From UBA1764 sp045642565 (lineage in GTDB: Bacteria > Bacillota > Clostridia > Peptostreptococcales > Anaerovoracaceae): DNA of 64,000 bases. The notes beneath the pieces are model-generated. The model ran no database searches. It had not been told where the DNA came from and saw only the letters and a program-made list of their open reading frames with translations. Positions 34,383 to 43,148 of this stretch are shown here, one piece after another. The number at the start of each line of letters is the position of its first letter. The first letter of the stretch is position 1. The DNA is taken from positions 62,001-126,000 of the forward strand of contig JAZUJE010000002.1 of assembly GCA_045642565.1 (NCBI GenBank), written 5' to 3'. The translations under genes and the position numbers were made by a program.

Positions 34383-34417
34383 AGAATTATTATACTAATT
34401 CTACGCGTTAAAATCAA
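34377..34417 (-). promoter_or_regulatory. rplM promoter with overlapping inverted repeat
   Basis: TTGATT (34412-34417), 17 bases, TATAAT (34389-34394). A 12-base inverted repeat (34377-34388 with 34397-34408; ACGCGTAGAATT against AATTCTGCGCGT, one mismatch) brackets the -10 element. Because half of it lies upstream of the transcription start it should act in DNA, as an operator, rather than as an RNA hairpin. Confidence 0.75.
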
Positions 34418-34449
34418 CCATTATTTCTTAAGATTTATATGCAAAATCT

Positions 34450-35013
34450 CTATTTCTTTTCGCTATCCCAGCCGAAAATATCCTCTGCCGTAATAGGAGC
34501 ATCCTCTTCACTGTCTTCATTGTCAAATTCTACCAATTCTTCAACTTTAGCCAGTTCTTCCTTCATAGAGTCGCCCGTTTCCGAATCTAAAGCGGCTTCG
34601 GCCTTAGTTTCAGTAGGAACTTCCTTATCTAAAAGATGTTTTTCAAGAATAAGCTCACCATGGAAATTGCTGCCTTTTTCAGCATTAAGCTTTGGAGTTT
34701 TAAGCGTTCCGTAAGCATCGCAATCATCCCTGAGAGTAATAGTATTTCTGCAATAAATCTCAGAATCTATTGTTCCATCAACGGTTAAATATTCAACATC
34801 CATAGTGCCTTCGTGCTTTCCGGTCTTGGAAACAAGGACTTCTTTTGGAGAAATAATCTTGCCCTCAACTTTGCCTCTGATATCTATAAGTTCATCGGTT
34901 GTAAAAGTCCCAACAAAAGTGATACCTTGCCCTATGACTGTTTTTTCTTCCTTTTTTTGTTCTACTGCTTTAGGAGTTTCTACCTGAGTCTTCTTTTTTC
35001 CAAATAAACCCAT
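34450..35013 (-). CDS. Bactofilin-like polymer-forming protein
   Basis: A 187-residue cytoskeletal bactofilin (formerly DUF583). The right-handed beta-helix core (about 30-120) shows the repeating pattern VGTFTTDELIDIRGKVEGKI, VEYLTVDGTIDSEIYC and DCDAYGTLKTPKLNAEKG. A flexible basic N-terminus (MGLFGKKKTQ) may touch the membrane; the acidic C-terminal tail is unordered. An earlier TTG at 35034 is in frame, but AAAGGA precedes the ATG at 35013. Bactofilins organise envelope enzymes; the downstream-of-deacetylase location fits. Confidence 0.9.
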   Translation of the reverse strand: MGLFGKKKTQVETPKAVEQKKEEKTVIGQGITFVGTFTTDELIDIRGKVEGKIISPKEVLVSKTGKHEGTMDVEYLTVDGTIDSEIYCRNTITLRDDCDAYGTLKTPKLNAEKGSNFHGELILEKHLLDKEVPTETKAEAALDSETGDSMKEELAKVEELVEFDNEDSEEDAPITAEDIFGWDSEKK

Positions 35014-35085
35014 ATTGATTCCTTTCAATAACAATGCTTTTTAAACAAAAGCAACTTCTTTAATTCTCTAACAATTAATTATACC

Positions 35086-35880
35086 CTACTTAAGCACAGT
35101 GCTCAAGTCAGTATTTTGATTAATTCTAAAGCGCCCCAAAAGTGCCATATTATGTCTTACATTCCCCGGCTGTGGTTTTGTAATGAAATTTACAGGAAAC
35201 AGGTCGGTAATCTGTTTTTTTAATTTGCGATTTACCATGCCGTAAGGATAAGCAAAGCTTACAGGGGATGATCCGATATTTTTTATAATCTTATCCATAC
35301 TAAGTTTTAAGTCGGCGTAGGCATCTTCTTCTGAAAAACGATTTATACCGTTTTTATCATCTTTATACATTTCCCCGCTATTATCCGGGTTATGCATATT
35401 GTCGCTATGAGAGCCTATCTCAACAAAAGAGCTGTCACTCATTTCTTTGAGTTGTTCCCAAGTACAAAAAACTGAAAAGGTTTTCTCTTCATTGTCAATA
35501 ACTTTCGTGATGACAGAGATTTCGGCTTTTGCATTATACTTTACGAGAAGCGGATAAGCCAATTCATAGTTTGAAAGATATCCATCATCAAAAGTTATCA
35601 TAACTGCATTATCCGGAACAGCTTGTTTTTCTTCTATACAAATCTTGTATATTTCTTTTGGCAAAAAAGTTTCATACCCGTTTTCTTTCAACCAAATAAG
35701 ATCACTCTCAAATTTTGATGCAGTTACAGTTTCAGAATTAACATCCGATTCATCAATGCACAAATTATGATACATCAAAATCGGTATGTCATATTTTTTA
35801 TTTTGTTGTGATAATACTATCCCCGCCAAGATAGCTATAACTACAACTATGATTGCGGGGATAATAATTTTTCTTTTCAT
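35086..35880 (-). CDS. Membrane-anchored polysaccharide deacetylase (NodB domain)
   Basis: A 264-residue protein with one N-terminal helix (about 5-24) and an external NodB domain. Catalytic base and metal site are in MITFDDGYLSNYE (Asp-Asp) and IGSHSDNMHNP (two His), and FAYPYGMVN carries the usual Pro-Tyr-Gly motif. It should remove acetyl groups from peptidoglycan or a wall glycan. Its start overlaps the tyrS stop by one base. The upstream YHNL opening is common to clostridial wall deacetylases. Confidence 0.9.
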   Translation of the reverse strand: MKRKIIIPAIIVVVIAILAGIVLSQQNKKYDIPILMYHNLCIDESDVNSETVTASKFESDLIWLKENGYETFLPKEIYKICIEEKQAVPDNAVMITFDDGYLSNYELAYPLLVKYNAKAEISVITKVIDNEEKTFSVFCTWEQLKEMSDSSFVEIGSHSDNMHNPDNSGEMYKDDKNGINRFSEEDAYADLKLSMDKIIKNIGSSPVSFAYPYGMVNRKLKKQITDLFPVNFITKPQPGNVRHNMALLGRFRINQNTDLSTVLK

Positions 35881-37205
35881 TAGATGTCTACTCTATGGAA
35901 TGTCTTTTTACCTTTTTTAAGAATAAGGCTGCCGTCTTTAAAATCTTTAAGAGTTACCATGTATTTTGTATCGGTAACTTTTTCATCATTAAGTGTAAGT
36001 CCACCTTGCTGAATCGTTCTAAAACCTTCTCCATTTGATGGAACAAGTTTGCATTCTCTCATAAGATTTACAATGCCCATTCCTTCGCCATCAAAAAGTG
36101 ACTTATCAAGTTTTGTGTTTGGAATATTTTCCATATTGCCGGAGCCACCAAAAGCAGCGCGTGCAGCTTCTTGAGCTTTAGTTGCTTCTTCATCTCCATG
36201 TACAAGTCTTGTGACTTCATATGCAAGAACTTCTTTAGCGTGATTAATTTCTGCGCCTTCAAGGCTTGCAAGTCTCTTAACTTCTTCCATAGGAAGGAAT
36301 GTTAACATTCTTAAACATTTTTCCACATCGGCATCTTCAACATTTCTCCAATATTGATAGAATTCGTATGGGCTGCATTTATCAGCTCTAAGCCAAAGTG
36401 CACCTTTTTGAGTTTTGCCCATCTTCTTTCCTTCGGAGTTGGTAAGAAGTGCAAATGTCATACCATAGTAAGAATCTTTTCCTAAAAGTCTTCTTGCTAA
36501 ATCACGACCACCTAAGATGTTTGACCACTGATCGTTTCCGCCAAATTCAATCTTGCAATCTATATCTCTTGCCAGACAATAGAAATCGTAAGATTGAAGG
36601 AGCATATAGTTAAACTCTAAGAAACTTAATCCTTTTTCCATTCTCTGTTTGAAACATTCTGCACGAAGCATATCATTTACAGAGAATTTAGAACCGATAT
36701 CTCTCATAAACTCAAGATAGTTTACATCTAAAAGCCAGTCTGCATTATTTACACAAACAGCTTTTCCCGGCTCAGGAGTTTTATTTTCTCCGCCTTTACC
36801 AAGAACACCTTTCCCAGGGATGTGCTTCCAGTCTTCATCAAATTCAAGGAATCTGTCAAAGAGTGTTTTAAACTGCTTACAGTTTTCTTGAATTGTTTCC
36901 GGAGTCATCATCTGACGCATATCACTTCTTCCGGACGGGTCTCCAATCATTGTTGTTCCACCACCAATTAAAACAACCGGTGTGTGTCCGTATTTTTGCA
37001 TGTACATCATAATGATGACCTGCATAAAATGTCCTACATGAAGACAATCTGCTGTTGCGTCAAAACCTATATAGAATTTAACTTTTTCACGACCAAGTAA
37101 TTCTCTAATTCCTTCGTCATCTGTTGTTTGTTCAATGAAGCCACGTTCTTTAAGAACATCATATACATTATCATACTGGCTTACATTGTCTGGAATCTTA
37201 AACAT
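35880..37205 (-). CDS. tyrS: Tyrosyl-tRNA synthetase
   Basis: A 441-residue class I aminoacyl-tRNA synthetase. The HIGH motif is HVGH (residues 56-59, CLHVGHFMQ) and the KMSKS equivalent is KKMGKTQ; GGNDQWSNILGG is the tyrosine-site signature. The C-terminal S4-like RNA-binding part (TIQQGGLTLNDEKV) is present. There is no T-box before it: only 18 bases separate it from upp, so it is transcribed through from upstream genes. Confidence 0.97.
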   Translation of the reverse strand: MFKIPDNVSQYDNVYDVLKERGFIEQTTDDEGIRELLGREKVKFYIGFDATADCLHVGHFMQVIIMMYMQKYGHTPVVLIGGGTTMIGDPSGRSDMRQMMTPETIQENCKQFKTLFDRFLEFDEDWKHIPGKGVLGKGGENKTPEPGKAVCVNNADWLLDVNYLEFMRDIGSKFSVNDMLRAECFKQRMEKGLSFLEFNYMLLQSYDFYCLARDIDCKIEFGGNDQWSNILGGRDLARRLLGKDSYYGMTFALLTNSEGKKMGKTQKGALWLRADKCSPYEFYQYWRNVEDADVEKCLRMLTFLPMEEVKRLASLEGAEINHAKEVLAYEVTRLVHGDEEATKAQEAARAAFGGSGNMENIPNTKLDKSLFDGEGMGIVNLMRECKLVPSNGEGFRTIQQGGLTLNDEKVTDTKYMVTLKDFKDGSLILKKGKKTFHRVDI

Positions 37206-37223
37206 CTACATTTCCTCTTTAAA

Positions 37224-37865
37224 TTATTTAGTACCAAAAATTCTGTCACCTGCATCGCCAAGACCAGGGAGTATATATTTGTTTTCATTAAGTTCTCTAT
37301 CTTTAGCGGCAATAAAGATATCTACATCAGGATGTGCTTTTTGTAAAGCTTCAATTCCTTCCGGAGCAGCAATTAAGCACATAAACTTTATATTCTTTCC
37401 GCCACGTTCCTTAATAGAATTAATTGCATCAACTGCAGATCCACCTGTTGCAAGCATAGGGTCTACAACGAAAATATTTCTTTTTTCTATATCAGCAGGA
37501 AGTTTGCAATAGTATTCAACCGGTTTATGTGTTTCAGGATTTCTATAAAGGCCAATGTGTCCAACCTTTGCTTGAGGAACAATACTAAGCATACCATCAA
37601 CCATACCAAGACCTGCTCTTAAAATAGGAACTACAGCCATATCTGCGCCCTTAAGCATCTTAAGTGTTGTCTTTTCCATAGGAGTTTCAATCTCTACATC
37701 AACCAGCTCAAGATCACGAGATGCTTCATATGTCATCAATGCTGCAATCTCTCCTACGAGTGCTCTGAAATCTTTTGACTTAGTATCCTTTCTACGCATC
37801 AGCGCTGTCTTGTGCTGAATAAGAGGATGATCAAATACATAAACTTTTCCCTGCTTTTGTTCCAT
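37224..37865 (-). CDS. upp: Uracil phosphoribosyltransferase
   Basis: A 213-residue pyrimidine salvage enzyme converting uracil and PRPP to UMP. It has LIQHKTALMRRKDTKSKDFR, VPILRAGLGMVDG and the PRPP loop VVDPMLATGGSA, with the C-terminal GDAGDRIFGTK. GGAG precedes the start. It follows rpiB by 53 bases, and both use ribose-phosphate chemistry. Confidence 0.97.
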   Translation of the reverse strand: MEQKQGKVYVFDHPLIQHKTALMRRKDTKSKDFRALVGEIAALMTYEASRDLELVDVEIETPMEKTTLKMLKGADMAVVPILRAGLGMVDGMLSIVPQAKVGHIGLYRNPETHKPVEYYCKLPADIEKRNIFVVDPMLATGGSAVDAINSIKERGGKNIKFMCLIAAPEGIEALQKAHPDVDIFIAAKDRELNENKYILPGLGDAGDRIFGTK

Positions 37866-37918
37866 TTTATTTTCTCCTTTGTTGTGGCCGTCTCTGCGGT
37901 CTCTTGAACAATAATGAT

Positions 37919-38350
37919 TTATAATTCGTTGAGCATATTAACACGACGTTCGTGTCTTCCGCCCTCAAATTCTGTATCGAGCCAAATATCAATCAAGTGC
38001 ATAACTTTTTCCGGAGCAAGTGTTCTGCCTCCGAAAGAAACCATATTTGCATTATTATGTTGCTTACACATTTGTGCTGTGAAATCATCATATGGAAGTG
38101 CACATCTGATTCCCTTTACCTTGTTTGCTGCAATAGAAATGCCTATTCCTGTTCCGCAGCATACTATACCTTTGTCTGCTTGTCCGGCAGCAACTGCCTT
38201 GGCAACTTTTTGTCCGTATTCAGGATAGTCTACAGAATCGGTGTTATAACAACCCAAATCTTCAACTTCTATTCCTCTTGATTTTAAATGTTCTATTACT
38301 TGATTTTTAAGATCATATCCACCATGATCACTTCCAACAACAATTTTCAT
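37919..38350 (-). CDS. rpiB: Ribose-5-phosphate isomerase B
   Basis: A 143-residue RpiB of the pentose phosphate pathway. KIVVGSDHGGYDLKNQV at the start and the active-site Cys in GIVCCGTGIGISIAANK are diagnostic, followed by RCALPYDDFTAQM and HNNANMVSFGGR. It lies one base after the tsaC stop codon and is in the operon prfA-tsaC-rpiB-upp-tyrS, a common clostridial arrangement near translation genes. Confidence 0.96.
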   Translation of the reverse strand: MKIVVGSDHGGYDLKNQVIEHLKSRGIEVEDLGCYNTDSVDYPEYGQKVAKAVAAGQADKGIVCCGTGIGISIAANKVKGIRCALPYDDFTAQMCKQHNNANMVSFGGRTLAPEKVMHLIDIWLDTEFEGGRHERRVNMLNEL

Positions 38351-38351
38351 T

Positions 38352-39398
38352 TTACACCTCTGTAATATTATATCCCGCTGATTTTAACATGCGGTTCATG
38401 ACTGAATAGTTAATTGATTCATCATCTGGTAATGCCGTTGCAAGAATTGCATCTGCGCCGTTTTCATCAGCTTCTCTTAAATCTGCAAATAAATTTCTTG
38501 CCGCAGTTTCACCATCTTCATAAATTATTTTTACGACCTTTAGGCCTTCTTCTTCAAGTATGTTTGCATCACGCTCTATCGCTTTTTTAATATCCTCGAG
38601 CCTGCCTTTATAAAGTTGCATCGCCGCCTTTGGAGCATAATGTTTATATTTCATTCCCGGAGCTTTAGGCACTAAGCTTGCCATTTTTTCAAGCTCTGAC
38701 AGTGGAGTCATCGGGTCTAACATAGTCTCATCTTTAAACTGCAAATTATCTTTAATTGCAGGGTCGTAATCACAAGCTACATTTAGTATTTCTGTTACAC
38801 GTTCCGGAGTAATAAGTCCCGGCCTAAGTATCATAGGAAATTCTTCTGTCATATCTATGACGGTACTTTCTATTCCCCCGATGCAAGCTTCACCCATGAT
38901 AATTGCATCTATCTTTCCATCAAGATCGTGCTTTACATGTTCCCATTTTGTCGGGCTTGGACGACCGCTTGTGTTTGCGCTTGGGGCTGCAATCGGAACT
39001 CCTGCATATTCAATAAGCTTTCGTGCAGTTTCATTTGCAGGGCATCTTATTGCTACGGTATTTAATCCACCTGTTGTTTCATCCGGAATAATATCAAACT
39101 TTGGAAGTACCATAGTCATTGGGCCCGGCCAAATAGCCATTGCAAGTTTCCTTGCATTTTCAGGATAGCTCATTGCTATATCTAAAAGCTCATCCGGGTG
39201 AGCAATGTGCACTATTAGTGGATTATCACTTGGTCTCCCTTTTGCAGCATATATTGCTTTTGCTGCTTTTGCATTAAGCGCATTTCCACCGAGTCCGTAA
39301 ACTGTTTCTGTTGGGAATGCAACGAGGCCTCCGGACTTTATTATTTCTGCTGCGATATGCAGATCTTTATCTGATGTTGTAAGATATTTTGTTTCCAC
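38352..39398 (-). CDS. tsaC: Threonylcarbamoyl-AMP synthase (Sua5/YrdC)
   Basis: A 348-residue Sua5-type enzyme making L-threonylcarbamoyl-AMP for the t6A37 modification of tRNAs. The YrdC domain (about 1-205) has GGLVAFPTETVYGLGGNAL, KGRPSDNPLIVHI and GGIESTVIDM; the C-terminal Sua5 domain begins near PGMKYKHYAPKA. It overlaps the prfA stop by one base. t6A is needed on ANN-decoding tRNAs such as the tRNA-Thr at the right end of this window. Confidence 0.96.
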   Translation of the reverse strand: METKYLTTSDKDLHIAAEIIKSGGLVAFPTETVYGLGGNALNAKAAKAIYAAKGRPSDNPLIVHIAHPDELLDIAMSYPENARKLAMAIWPGPMTMVLPKFDIIPDETTGGLNTVAIRCPANETARKLIEYAGVPIAAPSANTSGRPSPTKWEHVKHDLDGKIDAIIMGEACIGGIESTVIDMTEEFPMILRPGLITPERVTEILNVACDYDPAIKDNLQFKDETMLDPMTPLSELEKMASLVPKAPGMKYKHYAPKAAMQLYKGRLEDIKKAIERDANILEEEGLKVVKIIYEDGETAARNLFADLREADENGADAILATALPDDESINYSVMNRMLKSAGYNITEV

Positions 39399-40459
39399 TA
39401 AAAATTCTTCATCTTTTCTGCTTGCTCTGCAGTGATAAGTGCATCGATTACCTCGTCCATATCACCGTCAATAAATTGATCAAGCTTATATAATGTAAAG
39501 TTTATTCTATGATCTGTTACTCTTCCTTGAGGGAAGTTATATGTTCTGATTCTTTCCGATCTATCACCGCTGCCAACTTGACCTTTTCTAAGCTCTGCTT
39601 GTTCGTCATGCTGTTGTTGTTGATAGAAAGCATATAGTCTGGACTTAAGCTCGGTAAATGCTTTTTCTTTATTCTTAAGTTGTGACTTTTCATCCTGACA
39701 CTGAACAACAACTCCTGTCGGCAAATGAGTAAGTCTTACTGCGGAGTCTGTCATATTAATATATTGTCCGCCGTGGCCCGAAGCTCTGAATGTATCAACA
39801 CGAATGTCATCCCATGTTAAATCTACTTCTACATCTTCTACTTCCGGCATAATAGCAACTGTTGCTGCGGATGTATGTATTCTTCCTGCGCTTTCTGTTT
39901 CAGGAACTCTTTGAACACGATGTACGCCGGACTCATATTTAAGTCTGCTATATGCTCCTTTACCGATAATTCTAACTACGGCTTGTTTGTATCCGCCAAT
40001 ACCTGTATCGTTTACATCTGTAAGTTCAACTTTATATCCATGACGCTCTGCATAACGACAATACATTCTAAGAAGGTCACCTGCAAAGAGGGCTGCTTCT
40101 TCTCCACCTGTTCCGGCACGAAGTTCAAGATATACATTCTTTTCATCATTAGGATCTTTAGGAAGAAGAAGTATTTTTAATTCTTGTGTAAGCTCTTCAA
40201 GTTTGTCTTCGCATTCTGAAATTTCCAATTTTGCCATTTCACGAATTTCTTCGTCAGACTCTCCAAGCATTTCTTTTGCTCCGGCAAGATTCTCTTCGGT
40301 TTTTTTATATTCTTTATATGCTAAAACTATAGGCTCCATTTCGCCTAACTCTTTCATATGCTTACGCCATTTTTCCTGGTCTGCAATTACAGCAGGATCC
40401 GAGACCATAAGACTGAGTTCTTCGTATTTTTGAAGTATAAAATCGAGTCGTTTAAACAT
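39398..40459 (-). CDS. prfA: Peptide chain release factor 1
   Basis: A 353-residue RF1. The peptidyl-hydrolysis GGQ motif is in ASGHGGQYINMTDSA, and the stop-codon recognition PxT motif reads PET in RVQRVPETESAGRIH, the RF1 form (UAG/UAA). Long coiled N-terminal domain about 1-100. RF2 (prfB) is also present at the right edge, so both class I release factors are encoded here. AAGGAG precedes the ATG. Confidence 0.97.
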   Translation of the reverse strand: MFKRLDFILQKYEELSLMVSDPAVIADQEKWRKHMKELGEMEPIVLAYKEYKKTEENLAGAKEMLGESDEEIREMAKLEISECEDKLEELTQELKILLLPKDPNDEKNVYLELRAGTGGEEAALFAGDLLRMYCRYAERHGYKVELTDVNDTGIGGYKQAVVRIIGKGAYSRLKYESGVHRVQRVPETESAGRIHTSAATVAIMPEVEDVEVDLTWDDIRVDTFRASGHGGQYINMTDSAVRLTHLPTGVVVQCQDEKSQLKNKEKAFTELKSRLYAFYQQQQHDEQAELRKGQVGSGDRSERIRTYNFPQGRVTDHRINFTLYKLDQFIDGDMDEVIDALITAEQAEKMKNF

Positions 40460-40483
40460 ATTTTCTCCTTATTTGCACTTAAA

Positions 40484-40511
40484 TTATAATATTATATCAT
40501 AATTAAGCAAG
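40484..40511 (-). promoter_or_regulatory. Promoter of the prfA-tsaC-rpiB-upp-tyrS operon
   Basis: Minus-strand TTGCTT (40506-40511), 16 bases, TATAAT (40484-40489), about 25 bases before the prfA start. A second TATAAT six to eleven bases upstream may give an alternative start. Confidence 0.62.
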
Positions 40512-40696
40512 ATATAGTGGCATAAATAGGATTAAGGGATGAAAAATACATATATATGCGATTTAACGAGGGCTGCTATAAATTCCCATTTACCAATAAA
40601 AAAAATGGTAAATAATTTTTTCCAGAAATTCTAATTTGCTTGTTTTTCCTATATTTTTAGCAATTTTTATGACAAATTTGCTGGTAATTCCACAGC

Positions 40697-40806
40697 TTTT
40701 CCACACTAAGATGTGGATAAACAAAAAAGCTGCAAGCCCTTGAAATATAAGGGTTTGCAGTTTTGTCAATATACTTGTATCAAAAAGTTTTCCACAGTTT
40801 TCCACA
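40697..40806. promoter_or_regulatory. Cluster of DnaA-box-like sequences in the pckA-prfA gap
   Basis: The 400-base gap holds one perfect DnaA box (TTATCCACA on the minus strand, 40712-40720) and three TTTTCCACA one-mismatch boxes on the plus strand (40697-40705, 40788-40796, 40798-40806). A very AT-rich stretch adjoins at 40600-40680. No dnaA or dnaN gene is near. It may titrate DnaA or place the region under DnaA control. Confidence 0.5.
40723..40760 (-). terminator. Rho-independent terminator of the pckA operon
   Basis: Twelve-base stem CTGCAAACCCTT/AAGGGCTTGCAG with one mismatch, seven-base loop and TTTTTT on the minus strand, about 100 bases after the pckA stop. It lies among the DnaA-box-like sequences. 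Confidence 0.88.
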
Positions 40807-40861
40807 CCGGTCTTTTTACAGTTAATTTTTTGTAAAACGGCGGCCTGGCTTATAATTTTGC

Positions 40862-42439
40862 CTACTTCGCAAGCTTTGGACCGGCTTCTTTGATTTCCTT
40901 GCTTACATTGCTGTATTTTTTGAAGTTTTCAATGAAGCTTTTTGCAAGAATTTGCTGTTGTTTCTTGAATTTCTTCTTATCTTTCCAGCTGTTTTCAGGA
41001 ATCAACAGTTCTGACGGAACATTTTCTATTTCTGTAGGGATTTCAACCCCAAATACAGGATCTTTAACAAACTTGGCATTCTCTATGCTTCCTGTAAGAG
41101 CTGCGGTAACCATTGCTCTTGTATATTTAAGCTTGATTCTTGATCCTGAGCCATTCCATCCTGTGTTAACAAGATAAACCTTTGCCCCTGTCTCTTTCAT
41201 CTTTGCTATAAGCATTTTTGCATATACAGATGGGTCAAGAGGAAGGAAAGGTTCTCCAAAGCAAGTTGAGAATGTCGGGACAGGTTCCTTAACTCCGATT
41301 TCGGTTCCGGCAAGCTTTGATGTAAATCCTGAGAGGAAATAATAAGCAGCCTGATTTTTGTTTAATTTTGAAATTGGAGGAAGAACCCCATAAGCATCAG
41401 CAGTTAAGAAAATTACCGTCTTTGGAATTGGACCAACACCTTTAAGCTCTGCATTTGGAATGTAGTTAATTGGATAACCAACACGACTGTTTACTGCAAG
41501 TGAATCATCATCAAAATCTAATTCTCTTGTCTTTGGATCCATAACAACATTTTCTACAAGTGATCCAAATTTAATTGCATTATAAATTTCAGGTTCACTT
41601 TCTTTTGAAAGATTGATGCACTTTGCATAGCAACCGCCTTCAAAGTTAAAGAGAGAATCTTTTGACCAACCGTGTTCGTCATCTCCGATAAGCTTTCTGT
41701 TTGGATCTGCTGACAATGTTGTCTTGCCTGTTCCGGAAAGTCCAAAGAATACTGCAGAGTCGCCTTTCTTTCCGATATTAGCAGAACAATGCATTGGGAA
41801 TACGCCTTCGTGAGGAAGTGCATAGTTCATAACAGAGAATACAGACTTTTTAATTTCACCTGCATATTGTGTTCCTGCAATAACTACTCTCTTCTTTTCA
41901 TAATCAACTATAATTGCAGCTTCTGATCTTGTTTTATCAATTTCAGGAATACATTTAAATCCCGGAGCAGCAATAATAGTATAGTCTGCTTCAAACTTTG
42001 CTAAATCTTTTTTGCTTGGACGAATTAAAAGTTCATGAATAAATAAATTCTGAGAAGCAAGCTCGTTGATTATTCTAAACTTCTTTTGATATTTTTTATC
42101 TCCTCCTGCAAAACCATCAAATACATAAACTTCTTTGTCTTGAAGATATGCAACAACTTTATCATAGATTGCATCAGCAGCTTCTTGTGTAATAGCTCTG
42201 TTTACTTTTCCCCAAGCTATTTCCTTATGAACTTTTTTTGAATCTACAATAAACTTATCATTAGCTGAGCGACCTGTATATTTTCCGGTCTTAACGACTA
42301 ATGCACCGGTATTGGAAAGTGTGCCTTCGCCACGGCGAAGTGCATGCTCGGTAAGCTCTGCCGGAGTTAAATTACAATAAACAGCTTTTGCATTGATAAT
42401 GCCAATTTTCTTAAGTTCGTCTTCGATGTTTTTACTCAT
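40862..42439 (-). CDS. pckA: Phosphoenolpyruvate carboxykinase (ATP)
   Basis: A 525-residue ATP-type PEPCK. The kinase loop GLSGTGKTTLSADP, the metal site LIGDDEHGWS and FNFEGGCYAKCINLS are diagnostic, and RYTGRSANDKF-like residues (KTGKYTGRSANDKF) form the oxaloacetate site. In anaerobic Clostridia it may run toward oxaloacetate to save ATP or toward PEP for gluconeogenesis. It is four bases after rluB at the end of the scpA-scpB-rluB run. Confidence 0.97.
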   Translation of the reverse strand: MSKNIEDELKKIGIINAKAVYCNLTPAELTEHALRRGEGTLSNTGALVVKTGKYTGRSANDKFIVDSKKVHKEIAWGKVNRAITQEAADAIYDKVVAYLQDKEVYVFDGFAGGDKKYQKKFRIINELASQNLFIHELLIRPSKKDLAKFEADYTIIAAPGFKCIPEIDKTRSEAAIIVDYEKKRVVIAGTQYAGEIKKSVFSVMNYALPHEGVFPMHCSANIGKKGDSAVFFGLSGTGKTTLSADPNRKLIGDDEHGWSKDSLFNFEGGCYAKCINLSKESEPEIYNAIKFGSLVENVVMDPKTRELDFDDDSLAVNSRVGYPINYIPNAELKGVGPIPKTVIFLTADAYGVLPPISKLNKNQAAYYFLSGFTSKLAGTEIGVKEPVPTFSTCFGEPFLPLDPSVYAKMLIAKMKETGAKVYLVNTGWNGSGSRIKLKYTRAMVTAALTGSIENAKFVKDPVFGVEIPTEIENVPSELLIPENSWKDKKKFKKQQQILAKSFIENFKKYSNVSKEIKEAGPKLAK

Positions 42440-42443
42440 AATA

Positions 42444-43148
42444 CTAACAACCTTTCAAATAATCTATTTCTGATTGACTAAGCTTTCTATAATCGCCTTC
42501 ATGAAGACGACCAAGCTTAAGCTCGCCAATTTGTGTCCTTTGTAAAAATGTTACCTTGCAACCAAGTTCGGCAAACATTTTTCTAACCTGTCTGTTGCGT
42601 CCCTCATGAATTTTAATTTCTACAAGAGACATATCTCCTTTTTGTTTAATAATTTTCGCTTTTGCTTCAGCTGTCTTTTTCCCTTCGATAATGACACCTT
42701 TTTTTAAAACTTCTAATTTTGCTAATGTCATTTCTCCGGCAACTTCAGCCAAATAAGTTTTCCAAACCTTATTCTTTGGATGAGCAATATGCTGAGCCAA
42801 CGCTCCGTCGTTTGTCATAATCAACAAACCTGCGGAATCATAATCGAGTCTTCCTACAGGAAAAACTCTTACTGTAGTATCAGTCATTAAGTCAAGTACG
42901 GTTGGCCGGTCCTTTTCATCACTCGTAGTAGTAACATATCCCGGTGGTTTATTTAAAGCATAATATACCAACTCTTCTTGAGCTTTAATTATATGTCCTG
43001 ACACCATTACAATGTCGCTATCTTGAACATCATATCCCGGAGTCTTAAGTATAGCTCCATTTACTTTTACTTGTCCGTTCGCGATAAGTTCATCAGCTTT
43101 TCGTCTGCTGGCAAACCCACTTGATGCGATATATTTATTGATTCTCAC
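42444..43148 (-). CDS. rluB: Ribosomal large subunit pseudouridine synthase B
   Basis: A 234-residue RsuA/RluB-family enzyme modifying 23S rRNA near position 2605. The N-terminal S4 domain (MRINKYIASSGFASRRKADEL) precedes the catalytic core with the active Asp in FPVGRLDYDSAGLLIMTNDG and the HEGRNRQVRKMFAELG tail. It overlaps scpB by 14 bases, the very common scpA-scpB-rluB order of Firmicutes. Confidence 0.95.
   Translation of the reverse strand: MRINKYIASSGFASRRKADELIANGQVKVNGAILKTPGYDVQDSDIVMVSGHIIKAQEELVYYALNKPPGYVTTTSDEKDRPTVLDLMTDTTVRVFPVGRLDYDSAGLLIMTNDGALAQHIAHPKNKVWKTYLAEVAGEMTLAKLEVLKKGVIIEGKKTAEAKAKIIKQKGDMSLVEIKIHEGRNRQVRKMFAELGCKVTFLQRTQIGELKLGRLHEGDYRKLSQSEIDYLKGC

Noticed and set aside
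34182..34411. Plus-strand frames in the rplM leader
   Set aside because: They overlap the promoter and leader of rplM, have no ribosome site and show no protein-like composition.
37200..37223. Possible T-box control of tyrS
   Set aside because: Only 18 bases separate upp and tyrS, far too few for a T-box; the region has no specifier or T-box sequence.
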